Assembly (NCBI GenBank): GCA_023101885.1
Contig: JALPQD010000294.1
Coordinates: 2,469,501-2,533,500, forward strand
Direction: 5' to 3'
DNA from: Typhlomys cinereus
Taxonomy: Eukaryota; Chordata; Mammalia; Rodentia; Platacanthomyidae
DNA length: 64,000 bases
Both the position numbers and the translations under genes were made by a program. Each line of letters starts with the position of its first letter. The first letter of the stretch is position 1. The notes under the pieces are model-generated. The model was not told where the DNA came from. It saw only the letters and a list, made by a program, of their open reading frames with translations, and did not search any database. Shown piece after piece: positions 24,976 to 37,639 of this stretch.

Positions 24976-26517
24976 GGATGGAGGAAGAGGAGAAGAAGGG
25001 GAAGGAAGAGAGGGGAGAATGCTAACATCTCATCTATTGGAAAACCGAAGGAATTTTACAAGGCTCTGTGTATGTGAGTGGACGTAAGTAGATGGATACC
25101 CATGCTCTCTCACTCGAGGGTGAGCCTCCCTGGGGAATGTAGAGGAGAAACTAGAACCAGATCTTCTACCAGAGTTCAGCAGCAGAGGCTGCAGATGTCT
25201 GTCCAGAATGCTGAGACCTTCCAGACACAGGACGCTGTAGCCAGTACCCTCCTCCAGACAACGTACAGAGAGATACCCAACTAAGTCACATTTCTTCGGG
25301 AGTACAGACAGTCCTGGGGAGAGCAGAACCTCAGTGAGGAAAATATCTTTAAATCTTCTACCTTAAAACACCTCAAAAGCACCTTGTGCTGCTGCTTCAA
25401 GGTATCACTCCCATGTCACCCACTATGCACACGAGAAACATCACAGGCAAGTCTACTTCCCCTTTCACCTTCAGCTGCGGTTGAAAGAGGTCAATGGAAG
25501 ACCAATGGCTTCTGAACAGGTGTGGAAATAAATCACCCCTCCTGACCACCACGCAAGCTGAGAAAAAAAATCGCTAGATATGTACAGAATTGCATAATCT
25601 TCATTAAAAAATGAAATTGCTTGAGGCATCAGAATGTTTCTCCCTATAAAACCTATTTCCTGAAAGAAATAAGAGAAAGTCTTGGAAAGTTTATTTGTAT
25701 TCTCTGCGGGCCTTCAAAGGACACTGCATTAAGAGAAGGGCATGACTGAGTTCAGAAAAATATTGTTTTAACATGAAAATAGCATTACTTCAAGGAACTG
25801 AGGGAAAAGATAACTTGATTGGTAAGTACAAGAACACTCAATAAATTCTCAGAAAATTCACAATAAATAAAGGAAAGCTAAATATGATGAAGGAGAGAGA
25901 GAGAGAGAGAAGAAAGATATGAAAAAAGTCCCAGAAGACTTGAGCAGCAACAGTACCAGAAAGGAGCTAAGGACAGAGGAGAAGCAAGTAAGAAAAGCAA
26001 AATATGGGGCACTTTTCCCAACTTAAAATTGAGTCTATTAATGTAAAAAGGTCAAGAAGAACCACAGTAGAAAAAAAACCTAACCTAGAAAATACAGTGT
26101 CAAAATTTTAAGAATATTTAAAGAAAAAAGTCAAAATTCAACTAGAAAAATGAAATCTTGAAAAGGAAAAAAACTTCATTGGAAGCAATATTTATTCACG
26201 GCTTCATTTATAACGCAGGTCTGCAGGGTTGTGAAGGTTGCAAAGATACTGTGATCGCCAAACATCACATTTTGTGACGCTACAAGAGACTTTTGTTCTC
26301 CCAACCTAACTTGTTGTAAACAAGGGAAAGTGTTCCAGTTAGAAATTCACCAAAACAAAAGATGAGCATAAATGTCATAAGGACTAAATCATACTTGGCT
26401 ATGTGTGCATGATGTCTTAATATAAGTACAAAAATAATTCCAAGAAAGACTACTTAAAATTTACTAATAACCCGAACTGTAAAGCTCATAGATTATTTCA
26501 GTACAATTGGAAACTTG
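24976..26517. other. Intron 1, nothing firmly recognised
   Basis: A-rich in its second half (25.8-26.2 kb), with a short GA tract near 25893-25910. Faint L1-like A-rich character may reflect very old LINE sequence. Confidence 0.35.
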
Positions 26518-26522
26518 GGAGG

Positions 26523-26879
26523 GGTAATGATTACTCTTAACTATTGCTGTGAGAGAGCCCCCAAAGTCAAGCAACTTAAGGGAGACAGGGAGATTTATTC
26601 AGCTTACGGTTCCAGAGGCGAGATACAGTTTCTCATGGAGGAGGTGGCATGGCTGGCTGGCCAAAGCTGGAGGAGGCTGTGTCATTGCAGACATCTTGTA
26701 GGCTGAGGGCTGCAAGACTGCTTGTTGTAAAGGCAGACTTTTCCTGGAGGTAGGGTGGAAATAACCACCTCAAGGCCCACCCCTTGTGACTGCCTTCCTC
26801 CAGCAAGGCTCCACCTCTCAAGGTGCTATGACCTTGCCAAACACATGAGACTGTGTGGGACACATTTCAAACCATGACA
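26523..26879 (-). mobile_element. MaLR-like solo LTR, antisense
   Basis: Read on the minus strand it starts TGTCATGGTTTGAAATG, a typical opening of MaLR-type LTRs, and holds 'gaataaatc' near its end. Five-base copies, GGAGG, flank it at 26518-26522 and 26880-26884. A rodent URR1-like element is the main alternative. No internal retroviral genes are attached. Confidence 0.6.
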
Positions 26880-27174
26880 GGAGGAAATTAATGAAAGATA
26901 AATAATTCATAATTATGGTGGTTTTAAAGAAATGTATGAAAGTGAGTTACATCCATATTACCACCAGTAATTATCAAAAAACTTATAAGAGAAACACAGG
27001 GTAGAACAGCTGCTGATAGATCAAGCCAAAACCACCCAAATGTCTATCAAAATACCTATGGTAAATAAATTGGAATGTAGTGGAACACAATATGTCAATA
27101 AAACTAAAAGCCTTGCAACTCAATTCAACAGTATGGATGATACTTAACCAATTGTAAATTAAAAATGTGAGATG

Positions 27175-27530
27175 CTATAACTAAGGTGTAGCTGAATGTG
27201 CTCCCAAAGGTTTATATGCAGGAAACTTGGTATCCCCAGTAGTGATGTTAGTGGCAAAACCTTTAAGAGGTGGTTCCTCATAGAAGGTAACTAAGCCACA
27301 ATAGCACCACTCTTGGGAGGGATTCATGCTGGTCTGTCGGAATGAATTTATTCCCACAAAAGTGGCTGATATATAAAAAGCCAACCTGGTATCTGAATCC
27401 TTCTTGCTTCTTACCTTATCATGCTTCTCTTACCCATGCTCCCATAATAATGTTGTCTGCCATGTAAGATATAGCCTGGCTTCCTTACCAGAGCCAAACA
27501 GAGGCAGGTACCATGCATATATGTCTCACA
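27175..27530 (+). mobile_element. MaLR/MLT1-like LTR remnant
   Basis: The segments 'gtttatatgcaggaaacttgg', 'ctttaagaggtgg' and 'gggagggattcatgctggtc' follow the order seen in mammalian MLT1/MST-type LTRs. It is diverged, without clear flanking duplications, and directly abuts a B4-like SINE. Preceding sequence (26.9-27.17 kb) is A-rich and may be old L1. Confidence 0.55.
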
Positions 27531-27835
27531 GGGTTAAGGAGACCTCTTAGCCAATAAAGTGATGGATAAGCAAGCGTGAACACTTGAGTTTGCTTTCCCA
27601 GTACCCACAGTGGTGTGTGTCTGTAACACCAGCACTGAATAGGGAAAAGACACACAGATCCTTTGAGCTCAGTGGCTAGCCAACCTAGTTGAATTGGTTA
27701 CTTCCAAGTTTAGTCAGATAACCAGTTGCAAAAAATAAATAAAAATAAGGTGGAGAGAGATAAAGATACCTAAAATCAATTTCTGTCCTCCACACATAAT
27801 TCACACACATATTGTACACACACACACTCAAATTT
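27531..27835 (+). mobile_element. B4-like SINE
   Basis: The ID-like head ('agcaagcgtgaacacttgag') leads into a B1-like body ('gtgtgtgtctgtaacaccag'), a 'ggctagccaacctag' block typical of B4, and a CA-rich tail ending near 27830. The order is the mirror of the copy at 139-452. Confidence 0.6.
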
Positions 27836-28489
27836 CTACATAGCATAAAACTATCTATACAAAGTTACAAGCCAAGCAGTACTCTCTATGAATGCACACA
27901 GAAATGCAATCAATAAGGTTAAATAAAAAAATAAATTAGAGAATTTCCAGGAGAGGTAGAATAAGATTTTGATAAAGAACACCTAAAAGGCTTTTTTTAA
28001 AATATTGAAATTGGTTTACTTCATATTTTTGGGAGTGACTTTTTTATGAAATTTCATTATCTGATTACTAATAAACACACAGATTACATATATATGTACA
28101 TAGGATGAATACATATGCACACATACAACATTTTTATGTTGTTTACTTTTCAAAAAAATACTAGATGAACTACAGTTGCAAACTAATGGTGCACTCAACA
28201 CATAATACTATCAATTACACCTTTGTATAGATACAGAAATTCCTCTTATAAACCCATGTAAGATAATGAGAAAATGGACTGAATTTTCAAACATATAATT
28301 TGCTAAATAACAAATGGTCAGCAAGTAGATGATGAAATATTAATAGGAATTTGTAATAGCAAAATACTATAAATATTCATTATTCACAAAACTGGAAAGC
28401 ATTAACAAAAAGAGTACCTTATCATAAGAATATTGTGAAATACTCATTTCACATCCTGATAATGTCTGTAAGAACTTCAATATTCTATT
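27836..28489. other. AT-rich intronic sequence, nothing recognised
   Basis: AT-rich sequence between a SINE and an Lx-type L1. No exon or defined repeat. Confidence 0.4.
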
Positions 28490-29480
28490 TGTAATGATTT
28501 TTAATTTATTCTTTGGCAATTTTGTATGTGTAAACCATGCATTTCAATTATATCAACACCCAGTCGTGCCTCTATGCCCCTTGGACAACTCCCCCTTCTC
28601 ACTTACATGTCCTCATTTTTTTCTTTATTAAATTTATTCCTTGACAATTTTATACATGTGTATGATGCATTCCGATTACTTTCTCTCCACACCCACTCTT
28701 ATTTCCATTCTGCAACTGTATTTATCAAGGATCATTTGCATAACCATGGGTTTAGACCTAGCCATTGGAGCCTGGTATGTTGCTGAAGGCATGACTGCCC
28801 ATCTCTAGCAATCTGTCAGTAGCCAATACTGTAACACATATGTGGGATCCTGTGAGTGTCTTCGTATCCATGACTGGCCACTGACAGGGCCAGTTTTGTG
28901 CACTCCCAGTGAAGTATCCATAGGTGCTTTGAGTTCATGATTGCAGTGATCGAGTCTGGCCTAGACAATAGCATTTCACAGCTCTTCTCCCTGTCTTCTG
29001 GATCCTACATTTTTCTGTCCACTCTTCTGCAATGTTATTGGAGCCTGAGACAGGTGGTACAGCTGTCTTATTTAGTGTCTTGCTCAACTACCTACCACTT
29101 ATTCTTACCATCTTGGACAGTCATGAGTCTATGTTCACTGCTCACAATTGTAGAAACAGATGTCTCTAATTAAGGCTGACCATCAGTATATGTTTGTAGG
29201 TATAAATACAGATATTAGGAAGGTGATATGACATCATGTCAATTTAGCTAACCAACTGCAATAAATCCCTCCGGTAGGACCTATATCTTCCCCAAACATA
29301 AGATTTTTGTTTACCATATTTAAAACAATAATCATGGATTCCCTCCTGTGGAGTTAACCTCAAATACAGAGAGCAGTTGTTTACCGCATTTGTGTAACTA
29401 TTACAAATACAAACCTGGAGGGTTTGTATTTTAGATTAAGGTTCACAGTTGGGTAAAACTACTGATCAAAGTATAGGAGC
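28490..29480 (-). mobile_element. Old rodent L1 (Lx-type) 3' UTR, antisense
   Basis: Long blocks match rodent Lx 3' UTR sequence as I know it: 'tgggatcctgtgagtgtctt', 'gacagggccagttttgtgca', 'tttgagttcatgattgcagt' and 'cacttattcttaccatcttgg', in the expected order for a minus-strand element. The right limit is uncertain; homology fades after about 29.4 kb. Two T-rich starts (28500 and 28610) suggest an internal duplication or two insertions. Confidence 0.6.
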
Positions 29481-30680
29481 ATCCCTGCCAATCTAAAATA
29501 TCAAGAAGGCAAATTAAGAAAGGGGCCTACATGAGTGCAAGGCTAAGAGGACAATCCAGCCTGGGGTCACAGCATTGTCTGCTCTGTTCAGCACTGCATC
29601 TTCTGTCACAGGCTGAGTGAAGATTTTATGTAATTCCCTGTTGGGCTTTATATACATAGTACCTGTTCTTGGGATTCTTCAGCTTTTTCCAAATCACAGA
29701 TACTGCTGCCTACCTCCATCTTTCCTGAAACTATACTGTATTAGGTCCATATCCAGGACATAGTCACCTTATTCCCTCCTTGGTTCTCAACTCTATCATC
29801 TGTCAGTTTCCAGGTTTCAGTGAGACCTCCAACTCACAACAGTGGATCTCATATTATTCTCCAACTTACTGCATGATTTCATTAGATTCTCCAAGTTCAG
29901 ATTCATTATATGTTTCACTATGAGCATTCAGGTTGCGGGATGGGATTCGTAATTAGGGTACACAAAATGTCTCTTTGTGTTAGACTTGCTTCTTACAATA
30001 CAACTATCCTTATCAAAGGGGGCAACCAAATGTTCCCATGACAGTCAAGACAGCCCTTTTTGTAATGATTAGTTTGAATTTCTGATGCTTTCTCAATGTC
30101 ACACATAGGAAGAATACTTCTGGAGAACTGAGTCATGCAGAGAAAACATAATCACTCTGGTGAGTAGATGACCAGAGAACAGTCTGTGGCTTGATGCTGA
30201 GCAAAGAAACCTCCCTCCAAATGGGAGACAAGTACACTTGATGTAAGATACCTGAAACCTGCGCCCTCCAGAATGACAAGACTCAACCATGTGTTTCTCC
30301 CACTCCAGTTCTTCATCACCAAACCCCAGCACCACCAGGTTCCTTCCTAATGGACACAGTTCTGTGGATCCAAAGCACTGACCTATCCAGAACTTCAGGA
30401 CCCCATCTATAAATCCAGGATAGAGGACTGAAATACTGGCTTCATAAATGCAGGATTCATAAAAGTACAAACACAGATGGAGAAATGTAAACAAAAAATT
30501 CTCCCACCTAATACCTGGCAAAAAAGCTTTCACATGGTAACCTAAAAGGAAGCCCAGCTCCTTTGTGCTCAGAGGGAGTTGGAGGCTAAGGGAGTTGGTT
30601 TATCTCACTTAATAAAGTCACCCTCCAATCCTTCAGCTTAGAAACTTTTCCAGATCTTCAACATATTTTATTAGATTTGT

Positions 30681-30682
<2 letters not shown>
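29481..30682. other. Intron 1, nothing recognised
   Basis: A minus-strand open frame of 144 codons (30099-30533) matches nothing I know and has no ATG-supported gene structure. The rest is unassigned; an old LTR is possible. Confidence 0.35.
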
Positions 30683-30738
<56 letters not shown>

Positions 30739-31000
30739 CCATGTTGTATGTGTGTGCTATGTTCAGTTTTGTTGTGGTCATATGAGAGCCCATGGCCAAT
30801 ATCAATTTTCTTTCTGTACTTCTTTACACCTCTATTTTTGAAACATGGTCTTTCATTGAGCTTGAAGCTACTGTTTCAACTCTCTTCACTGACTAGCCAA
30901 GAATTCACGTCTCTCTGTCTCTCTGGCACCAGGATTGCAGACACCCCACTGAATACGTCTCATATTTGCACAAAAAACATTTTATCCATTTACCCAAGTC
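30683..31000 (-). mobile_element. (GT)n microsatellite on the tail of a worn B4-like SINE
   Basis: (GT)n runs uninterrupted at 30683-30736 (27 units). The sequence after it ('attgagcttgaagctactg', 'ttcactgactagccaagaat', 'caggattgcagacacccc') resembles a reversed, diverged B4-like SINE body. Confidence 0.5.
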
Positions 31001-31244
31001 CCAGTTATTCATTTTAAGTGAAATATTTTATTCCATTATGTGAAACTATCACTCTTATGAAGCCATTTTTCCAGCTAACTAAAAAAGCATGTTGCACAGA
31101 GCATTGCACAAGTGTGCACAACTAGCATTCACACAAGAGTACTGTGCATTGTTCTCTCCATGTGTCCTTATACAATATTTTTCAAAGTATTGGAAAGACA
31201 TACACTATAATGAAAATTATATTTTTATTTTTATTCAACTGTAA

Positions 31245-31409
31245 GGAAAGATGAAATTAATTTTTTTCAGGGAGACGGATCTGGAAAGTATTATAAAGTG
31301 AGATGACTCAGACTCAAAATGGCAAATATCACATGTTCTCTTAGATGCAGCTTCAAACTTTTCAGATAGATAGATGATAGATGATGATGATGATGATGAA
31401 GATAGATAT

Positions 31410-31474
<65 letters not shown>

Positions 31475-31745
31475 GATAGACAGATACTGTTAGTGTGAGT
31501 AGATGTAAACTAGAAGAGGCCAAAGAGATTTTTCAAGAAAGTATGGAGAACAGTAAAGCATATGTGACATGAATATGGAAAAGAGGCTACAAAGTGGAAG
31601 GTATTGGGTGGGAGTGAGGGAATCATAAGTTTGGGTAGAAGTGGGGAAAAGAAGCAACAAAACCAAATTTTGTTTGAAAATATTATAATGAAATCTAATT
31701 TTGCATACTAATTAAAAATAAATACATGAATTTTTTAAAAATTGT
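31245..31745 (+). mobile_element. Old rodent L1 3' end with internal tetranucleotide repeat
   Basis: The stretch after 31500 ('ggtattgggtgggagtgagg', 'accaaattttgtttgaaaat', then 'gcatactaattaaaaataaa') matches the 3' end of old rodent L1 families. A (GATA)n tract splits it. The A-rich tail ends near 31745. Confidence 0.55.
31364..31487. repeat. (GATA)n microsatellite with GATGAT segment
   Basis: Begins with imperfect GATA units, passes through (GAT)n near 31381-31398, then about 20 near-perfect GATA units to 31487. Confidence 0.95.
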
Positions 31746-33149
31746 ACTTCTATCAATGCCATTTACTTTCTTGACACAAGGAGTTATTAGAGTGGAGAGG
31801 TAGCCAAAAAGAATATTTTTGTCTGCATTACTCTAGTTTCTGAAAGAAGAATTTATTCTGTTGTCATCACATAATTTAAAATTAGTTAATCTGCAAAACA
31901 GGAAGGAATGATGCACTGGCAGGTTAGGGATCCACAGAAATTATTAGCTATGACTGTCTGGGGCAAAGAGAAGGACATGCATACACATGTGGTGATCATC
32001 CCTGACTTCATAGTACCTCATCTAGTGATGTCGACTTTACATTGACGAGAGAAATGAGAGGAATGTGCACTCAGTATAAATAGTTCTCTGGGAGTGCTAG
32101 GGCCCTACCCCAGAATTTTATGCATGTTAAGAGAGCCTTTTCTTCTGAGCTATATCCCTACTCCCAAAAAATGGTGCTTTTAATCAGATCTAAGTTTGGA
32201 TCTTTTCCTGGGCTAGCAGCATGTAGTAGGGCTCTCCTTTGTAATGCTGGTAGAAACAGTGAATCATAGCTCCCACTTTGACACTCCATGATGAGAAGCA
32301 GCAGCTGACATTCAACAGTATACTTCACTGCCACCATATTCAATAAATTACATGGGATGTTTAAACTTTATTAAAAACAGGCTGTGTTACATGATTTTGT
32401 TGAGCTTTGGTCTGATGTAAGTATTGTAAATACATTTAAGATTGAATAGGCTAAGCTATGATGTTCAGTAGGATAAATGTGCTAAAAATAACTTATTTTA
32501 TTCAATTTAAATAGCTTTATGAGTATGCAGCCATATTGTATGTAACCCACTGGAAGAGGTCTGCCACATTGTGGAAGGAAATCAATGTTACCTAAACCAA
32601 CTGGCTTTGGATCTACAAAATATCTGCAAAGTATCAGAGTTCAACATCTTAAATTAGCATCTGACCAAAACTATGCTAATTAACATAGAATTTAACTATC
32701 ACACAGAACTTCTTCAAGCTTCTTTCTTTTCTGTAGGCAAGAGAAGCACAATGACTCTGGTCATGTACATTACTAGAGGAAACCTGCCTATTCCTTGGGC
32801 TACTGACTTTGTTGGACCTCAGATTTTGATATCAGGCTTCTCCTGGTCACCTTGGTCCCACACTCTCCCTCTGCAAGGGCCCCATACCACATTCTGCCTC
32901 AAATACAGCCTATTTCTCTGTGCTCTGGACCTCGCTTATTCTGAACAATGGACACCAAAACAGATAAAAGCTCCATTTGAAGTGATCGTGGAAAACTTCT
33001 TATGAGGGACTTGGCATTTTAAGTTGAGTGGCGTTCCTATTCTTCTTCCTTTTATACTAATTATACATTATTTGACAGAACTTTAATATTACTATCTTAT
33101 GAAATTTGTCAAAGGAAAAGAAGAGAGATAACCCATAATCATCCTACCC
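31746..33149. other. Intron 1, nothing recognised
   Basis: Unassigned sequence. The frame at 32673-33005 (+) lacks known similarity or exon signals. Confidence 0.35.
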
Positions 33150-33400
33150 AAAATAACCACTGCTAACATTTCAGTACACTTCAGTCCTTTTCCTATGTGT
33201 ATAATTTTGCAGAGTTGTAATCATGGCCAATGTACAATTTCATCATGTTTCCCCACTTACCATTATACTAACAGCATTTTAATGTTGCCACATATTTTTC
33301 ATAGCTTTACTCTTAATAGCCACACAATAATTCACCGAATTGAAGTGTTTCTTTTACTTAACTAACCTGTTATCTTTAAACGATTTACAGTGTCTTTTAC
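33150..33400 (-). mobile_element. Ancient LINE remnant just upstream of exon 2
   Basis: The run 'acttcagtccttttcctatg', 'gtaatcatggccaatg' and 'gctttactcttaatagccac' resembles a widespread ancient mammalian L1M-type block in reverse. Diverged; family not certain. Confidence 0.4.
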
Positions 33401-33638
33401 AGTCTAGAGTTAGTAAGTGATTACCATGTTCTCTTACACACATTGATCTCTCACATAAAGTTAAAATTACTTCGCCAAAGTTTTGGGTATGTGTGTGAGT
33501 GTGTGTTCCTTGCTGATGTAAATGAAGGCTTGAGTTTCTCCCGGTGGAGAATAAGGACCAGGAAATCACATCCCAGCACCAGCACCAGTGCCGGAAAACC
33601 CAGTTCTTTATCTGATTCGGATGTTCTGTTTCTTACAG

Positions 33639-33771
33639 ACAGAGCAGTTGATAACCTTGTGGGTCCTGTTTATCTTCACCATTGTTGGCAACTCTGTCGT
33701 GCTGTTCTCCACATGGAGGAGTAAGAGAAAGTCCAGAATGACCTTCTTTGTGACTCAGCTGGCCATTGCAG
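33639..33771 (+). CDS. NPSR1: NPSR1 coding exon 2 (TM1, first intracellular loop, start of TM2; residues 50-93)
   Basis: Encodes TEQLITLWVLFIFTIVGN and onward: transmembrane helix 1 (about residues 52-73) with the class A signature GNSVV (the conserved Asn of TM1), a strongly basic first intracellular loop (RSKRKSR), and the beginning of TM2 (MTFFVTQLAIA). This matches the known receptor from its 'TEQLITLWVL' junction onward. The acceptor is TTCTTACAG ending at 33638; the donor is GTGAGT at 33772. Forty-four codons plus one base (G) are present, so intron 2 is in phase 1; the G should start the aspartate codon of exon 3. In human the loop reads RRKKKSR, so the second residue (Ser here) differs. 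Residue 93 is Ala where human and mouse have Thr. No frame damage. Confidence 0.97.
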
Positions 33772-33777
33772 GTGAGT

Positions 33778-35050
33778 AACTACATCAGAGGCAGAGGAAA
33801 AAAGCTGCCTTGAAATCCTCTGGGCTCCCTTTTCAATTATTCTACCAATGGAAATGCAATGTGAATGATTCAAAGGCATTAGCAGATATGGTAGTAATTC
33901 CAATAAGGATATGAAACTCATGTTTAAATATTTCCTGTAACAAGTCTGCACATTTACCTGTCTACAAGATCCATGAAACAATAACTATGCTGAAGACTTT
34001 GAAAGGCTATTATCAGTGTCACTAAAAGATCTATGATGCTTCGGTTCCCTATACACAACAGCTTCCCTAGTTCACCGAAGATGTTATGTCATATCATTCC
34101 ATGACACAAGTTCCAAGACTGCATCCTAGAAAAACCACAGTGATCTATATTCAATAATAAAAATGTAATATCTCAAGTATTTTCCAGATTAAATTCTGTG
34201 GACATTGCTTACAAAATGTACATTATTATATGAAACCCCTCTGCTTGGGAAATGATAAAATAAGCTCAGATCCAGGGTCTGGATACTTAAAAATGGGTTT
34301 AGGAATGACCGGGTCAAAAAGTATATACACAGCACAGTTGGAAAGGATGTGTAAAATACTATCAAGGAAGAACTTGCACTGTGAATGGAAGACCCCATAG
34401 GTCAAAATCACATTGGCTGAGTTCATGTTCAAGGGAAAAGGAAAGCACAAAGGAGAGACAGGCTGCTGCTCACAGGTTAAAGAAGAATGTGGCAGGTGGG
34501 TTCACAAGGAGTAAACCAGGCTGGGATCCCTGAGCTGTGACAGCAAGACACATTAGTTTAGCATGAATCAGACTATAGAGAAAATGGAAAAATGGGAAAA
34601 AGAGCATAGGTGTTAACAAGGAATGACAGCAAATGACTATGTGTAGCACTGCTCAGCACATTCCAGCTGAATTGTTTCCTCATTTGCACTAAAAACTTGT
34701 GGGGAATTCAGTCTCAAGCCACAGTATGAGAAGCACACTAACTTACAAGAGGCTCTTAACAATTCACAGATGATAGTTTAAAACCCCCCTTTCTCTAGCA
34801 CCTTATAGCAAGCCTGTCCACTTGTTGTGGGCTACTCAACCTGAGATATTAATGTCATTATCAAATATGTAAAGAAGTCAATAGGACCATGAGTAAAGAG
34901 AGTGTCACACATGGTAGAAGAATGTTCCCTCAATTTTTTCACAAGCAGCATGGCTCCTATTTTTCACTCTCTCATCATTTTAGGAGTAGAAGAAAAATGA
35001 AGTTATTAAAGTCTAAAATGCAGAACCTTTTATTGTACAATATGCTTATT
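33778..35050. other. Start of intron 2, nothing recognised
   Basis: About 1.3 kb with no clear repeat, RNA gene or exon. Confidence 0.4.
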
Positions 35051-35054
35051 GTAT

Positions 35055-35424
35055 TGCTGCCGTGTTTTGAATGTGAGTTGTCCTGATACAGGTTCAGTTT
35101 GAATCTTTAGCTAGTGTTGGTGTTTGGGAAGGTTGTGACATCTTTGGGATCTGGAGTCTTGCTGGAGGAAAGCAGGTCACAGGAAGTAGGCCTTGAGGTT
35201 TGGTAGCCCAGCCCTGCTTCCTCTTAGTTTGCTTTTGTTCTCTAACTTAATGATGACTGAAAGGACCTGAACTGGTCTCCTGTTTCTACCTCTAGCCATA
35301 CAATTCTCAACAATATGGATTATCTATTTCCTTTGTAACTATAAGCTAAATAAATGTTCCTTTCACTCCTAAGTTGGCCGTATATGAGTATTATCTCACA
35401 ACAGTGAAGGAAAGTAACTGCAGC
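35055..35424 (+). mobile_element. MaLR-like LTR remnant
   Basis: Starts 'tgctgccgtgttttgaatgt', has 'cttgctggaggaaagcaggtc' in the middle, and shows a polyadenylation-type 'aaataaatgttcctttcac' near 35345, the layout of MaLR-type LTRs. No convincing target-site duplication. Confidence 0.5.
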
Positions 35425-35884
35425 AATGGCTTTGATTGTGGTGTCCTAACAGCACACATAATTTGGAGGCTTAGTGGTAGCAAGGATGTAAACCTGAAAC
35501 TTAAAGTTCCACAAATATTTTATCTTGCTAAATGGATAAAATGCCAAACCCATGTCTAAAAATTTATATTTATCCCCAGAGAAACATACTGCTTTTAGAC
35601 ATCAGTGTAGCTTCTATGACAATGGCTTAAAACTGAATATCATTTGTCCTTGGGTGTTGGGCTCACTTGGGCCTGTTTTTCCTTTCTTCTCATCTGTTTC
35701 TTCCCTCTGGAGTCAGAGCATCTATTTATGACTCGTTCACCATTGTATTTAGAGGCATATGACCTGTGCTGTGTGCACAAGTTCATAGCTGCAAAGCAAC
35801 TCGACATAGGGGGACTCATGCCTTGCTCCACCTATATCTGATTGAGATGAGACTCGAGTTTGAACTTTTGAATGGAGGCTGAAA

Positions 35885-36060
35885 CAAGTTCGTGAGGCCA
35901 GTAGGTAAAGTTACTTCAGCACAACCTGGCTACCTGAATTTGATACCAGGTACCACATGCTATAAGGAAACAACCAACTTCTGAAAGACAACATTCATCC
36001 TATGGCATATTCTCTCCCTCTCTCCCTCTCTCACTCTCTCACTCACTCAGTTGCTCTCAC
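35885..36060 (+). mobile_element. Possible B2/B3-type SINE
   Basis: A tRNA-like head ('aggtaaagttacttcagcac', then 'acctgaatttgataccaggt') is followed by 'aacaaccaacttctgaaag' and a (CT)-rich tail. The order resembles rodent B3-type SINEs. Diverged. If right, it favours a myomorph rodent. Confidence 0.45.
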
Positions 36061-36229
36061 TGTCACTCTCTTTCTTGAAGCAAGAAGGCTCTTCCCAGAT
36101 ATTATCACCTTGATCATGTACTTCCTAGATTCTAGAACTATGATAATCCTGAACAAATTATCTAGTCTCGGATATTCTGTAACAGCACACAAAGATAATA
36201 AACAAAGAAACCAAACCAAATGAAAGCTT

Positions 36230-36470
36230 CATGAGTATATATAATAATTATATATTCTTATTAATAAATAATATTTACATTATTATATATAATATATTCT
36301 ATAATCTATAAAATAAATAATATAATATTTATATTATTATGTATTTATATTATTATATATAATATATTCTATAATGTATAAAATAAATAATATAATTATA
36401 TAATATTATATGTATATATAAAGGATATACAACATATATAAATATAAAACGTGTATATTCACAGTGCTGC
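36230..36470. repeat. AT-rich tract with a 70-bp tandem duplication
   Basis: Nearly pure A/T. The block at 36281-36326 recurs at 36351-36396 with one mismatch in 46 bases (C at 36306 versus G at 36376), and similarity extends a little upstream, giving a unit of 70 bp in about 1.8 copies. Confidence 0.85.
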
Positions 36471-37639
36471 TTGGGAACCTTGTAACCTTATCTTTGTCTT
36501 AGCAATTGCTTTGGAGTAACAGGAATGCTTCTGCTGCCAATTCAGTACTATTTATTGACCTTGCTTGCAGAAGCACGGTTGTGATCCTTTTGAAATAATT
36601 CTTCTCATTACACTATGGCAATTGTGTGCCCTGTTCTCTGTGTGGCTTATTTGCAACACATTTCACAGGAAGGCAGAGCACAGGTTTCATTCTCAAATGT
36701 TTTCTGGGTCAAGAAGGTGACACAAGGTGTGGAGTGGTAGGAAGGAGACCAACACAAAGGACTCCCAGATGACAGAAAAGTGAACACCTACCAGAGGCAT
36801 TCAAGCTCAATACTTTTATCTTTAAATTCATTTCATATTTTCATTTATTAATAAGTATATTGTAAAAAAATCTACATATGTTTTTTGATTTCCTGTAAAC
36901 TCAATCTTTGTCAAAGACTTCAGTGGGTGGTTAAACAAAACAGGCATTCAGACTACATTTTGCCTGAGGGTAACGTCTTTACTACAACTGACACATAAAA
37001 TTAAAAAAAAAAAGCAAGAGTTTTAAAGAGTCCAACCATATGAACCTGCAGCTCACTCACTGCTGAGAATCAACTCCACCTTCAATCCATGAAGCATTAA
37101 GCCCCTGGATGAGCTTGGGAAGCAGTGAAGGCAGGGATGTGGGAGTTTCACATGTCTGATGGTTTCTACAAGCCACATTTAAAAAGATTTTAAAATTCGG
37201 CATCTTCATTAACAATGCTACACTCAAACTTCTCCAGGGTTTTTATTGCCATTTTTTAAAAAGTGCCATGAACTACTCTGAGCTTCAGTAACCATGATAG
37301 TGGGAATGTAAATCGAAAGGAATTTCCCTGCTTGCACAGCTGAAGTCTTCATGATGATGGACGACTAAAGCAAAGACAAGTAAAGATCAGCACACACTCA
37401 CCTGCTTAGTGATAGAGTTCTCCTGTCACCAATACGTGCATTGAGTTTTTAGACACTTCATGAGAGAGAAAGCAACAGGAAGACCTTGGCCTTGTGAAGA
37501 TAAGATTAAAGCAGAGGCACCTGTCTTAAACTCAGCAGGTTGAGCTGTTCTCACATAAAGACGGTGTTATTTAGTGAGTCCCTAAAAATAAAATGCTCCC
37601 CAAATACATCTTTTGTCTACTTGGCATGAAAGATGTGTT
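36471..37639. other. Intron 2, nothing recognised
   Basis: No named repeat or exon; short A-rich runs only. Confidence 0.4.

Larger units (their letters stand above)
3048..33638 (+). other. NPSR1: NPSR1 intron 1 (30,591 bp)
   Basis: Bounded by the donor GTAAGA at 3048-3053 and a pyrimidine-rich acceptor ending TTCTTACAG at 33638. Both junctions are in phase 0, so exon 1 lysine 49 is followed directly by threonine 50. It contains only interspersed and tandem repeats plus unrecognised sequence. Confidence 0.93.

Noticed and set aside
30099..30533. Minus-strand 144-codon frame
   Set aside because: No similarity I know, no supporting start or splice context; likely chance.
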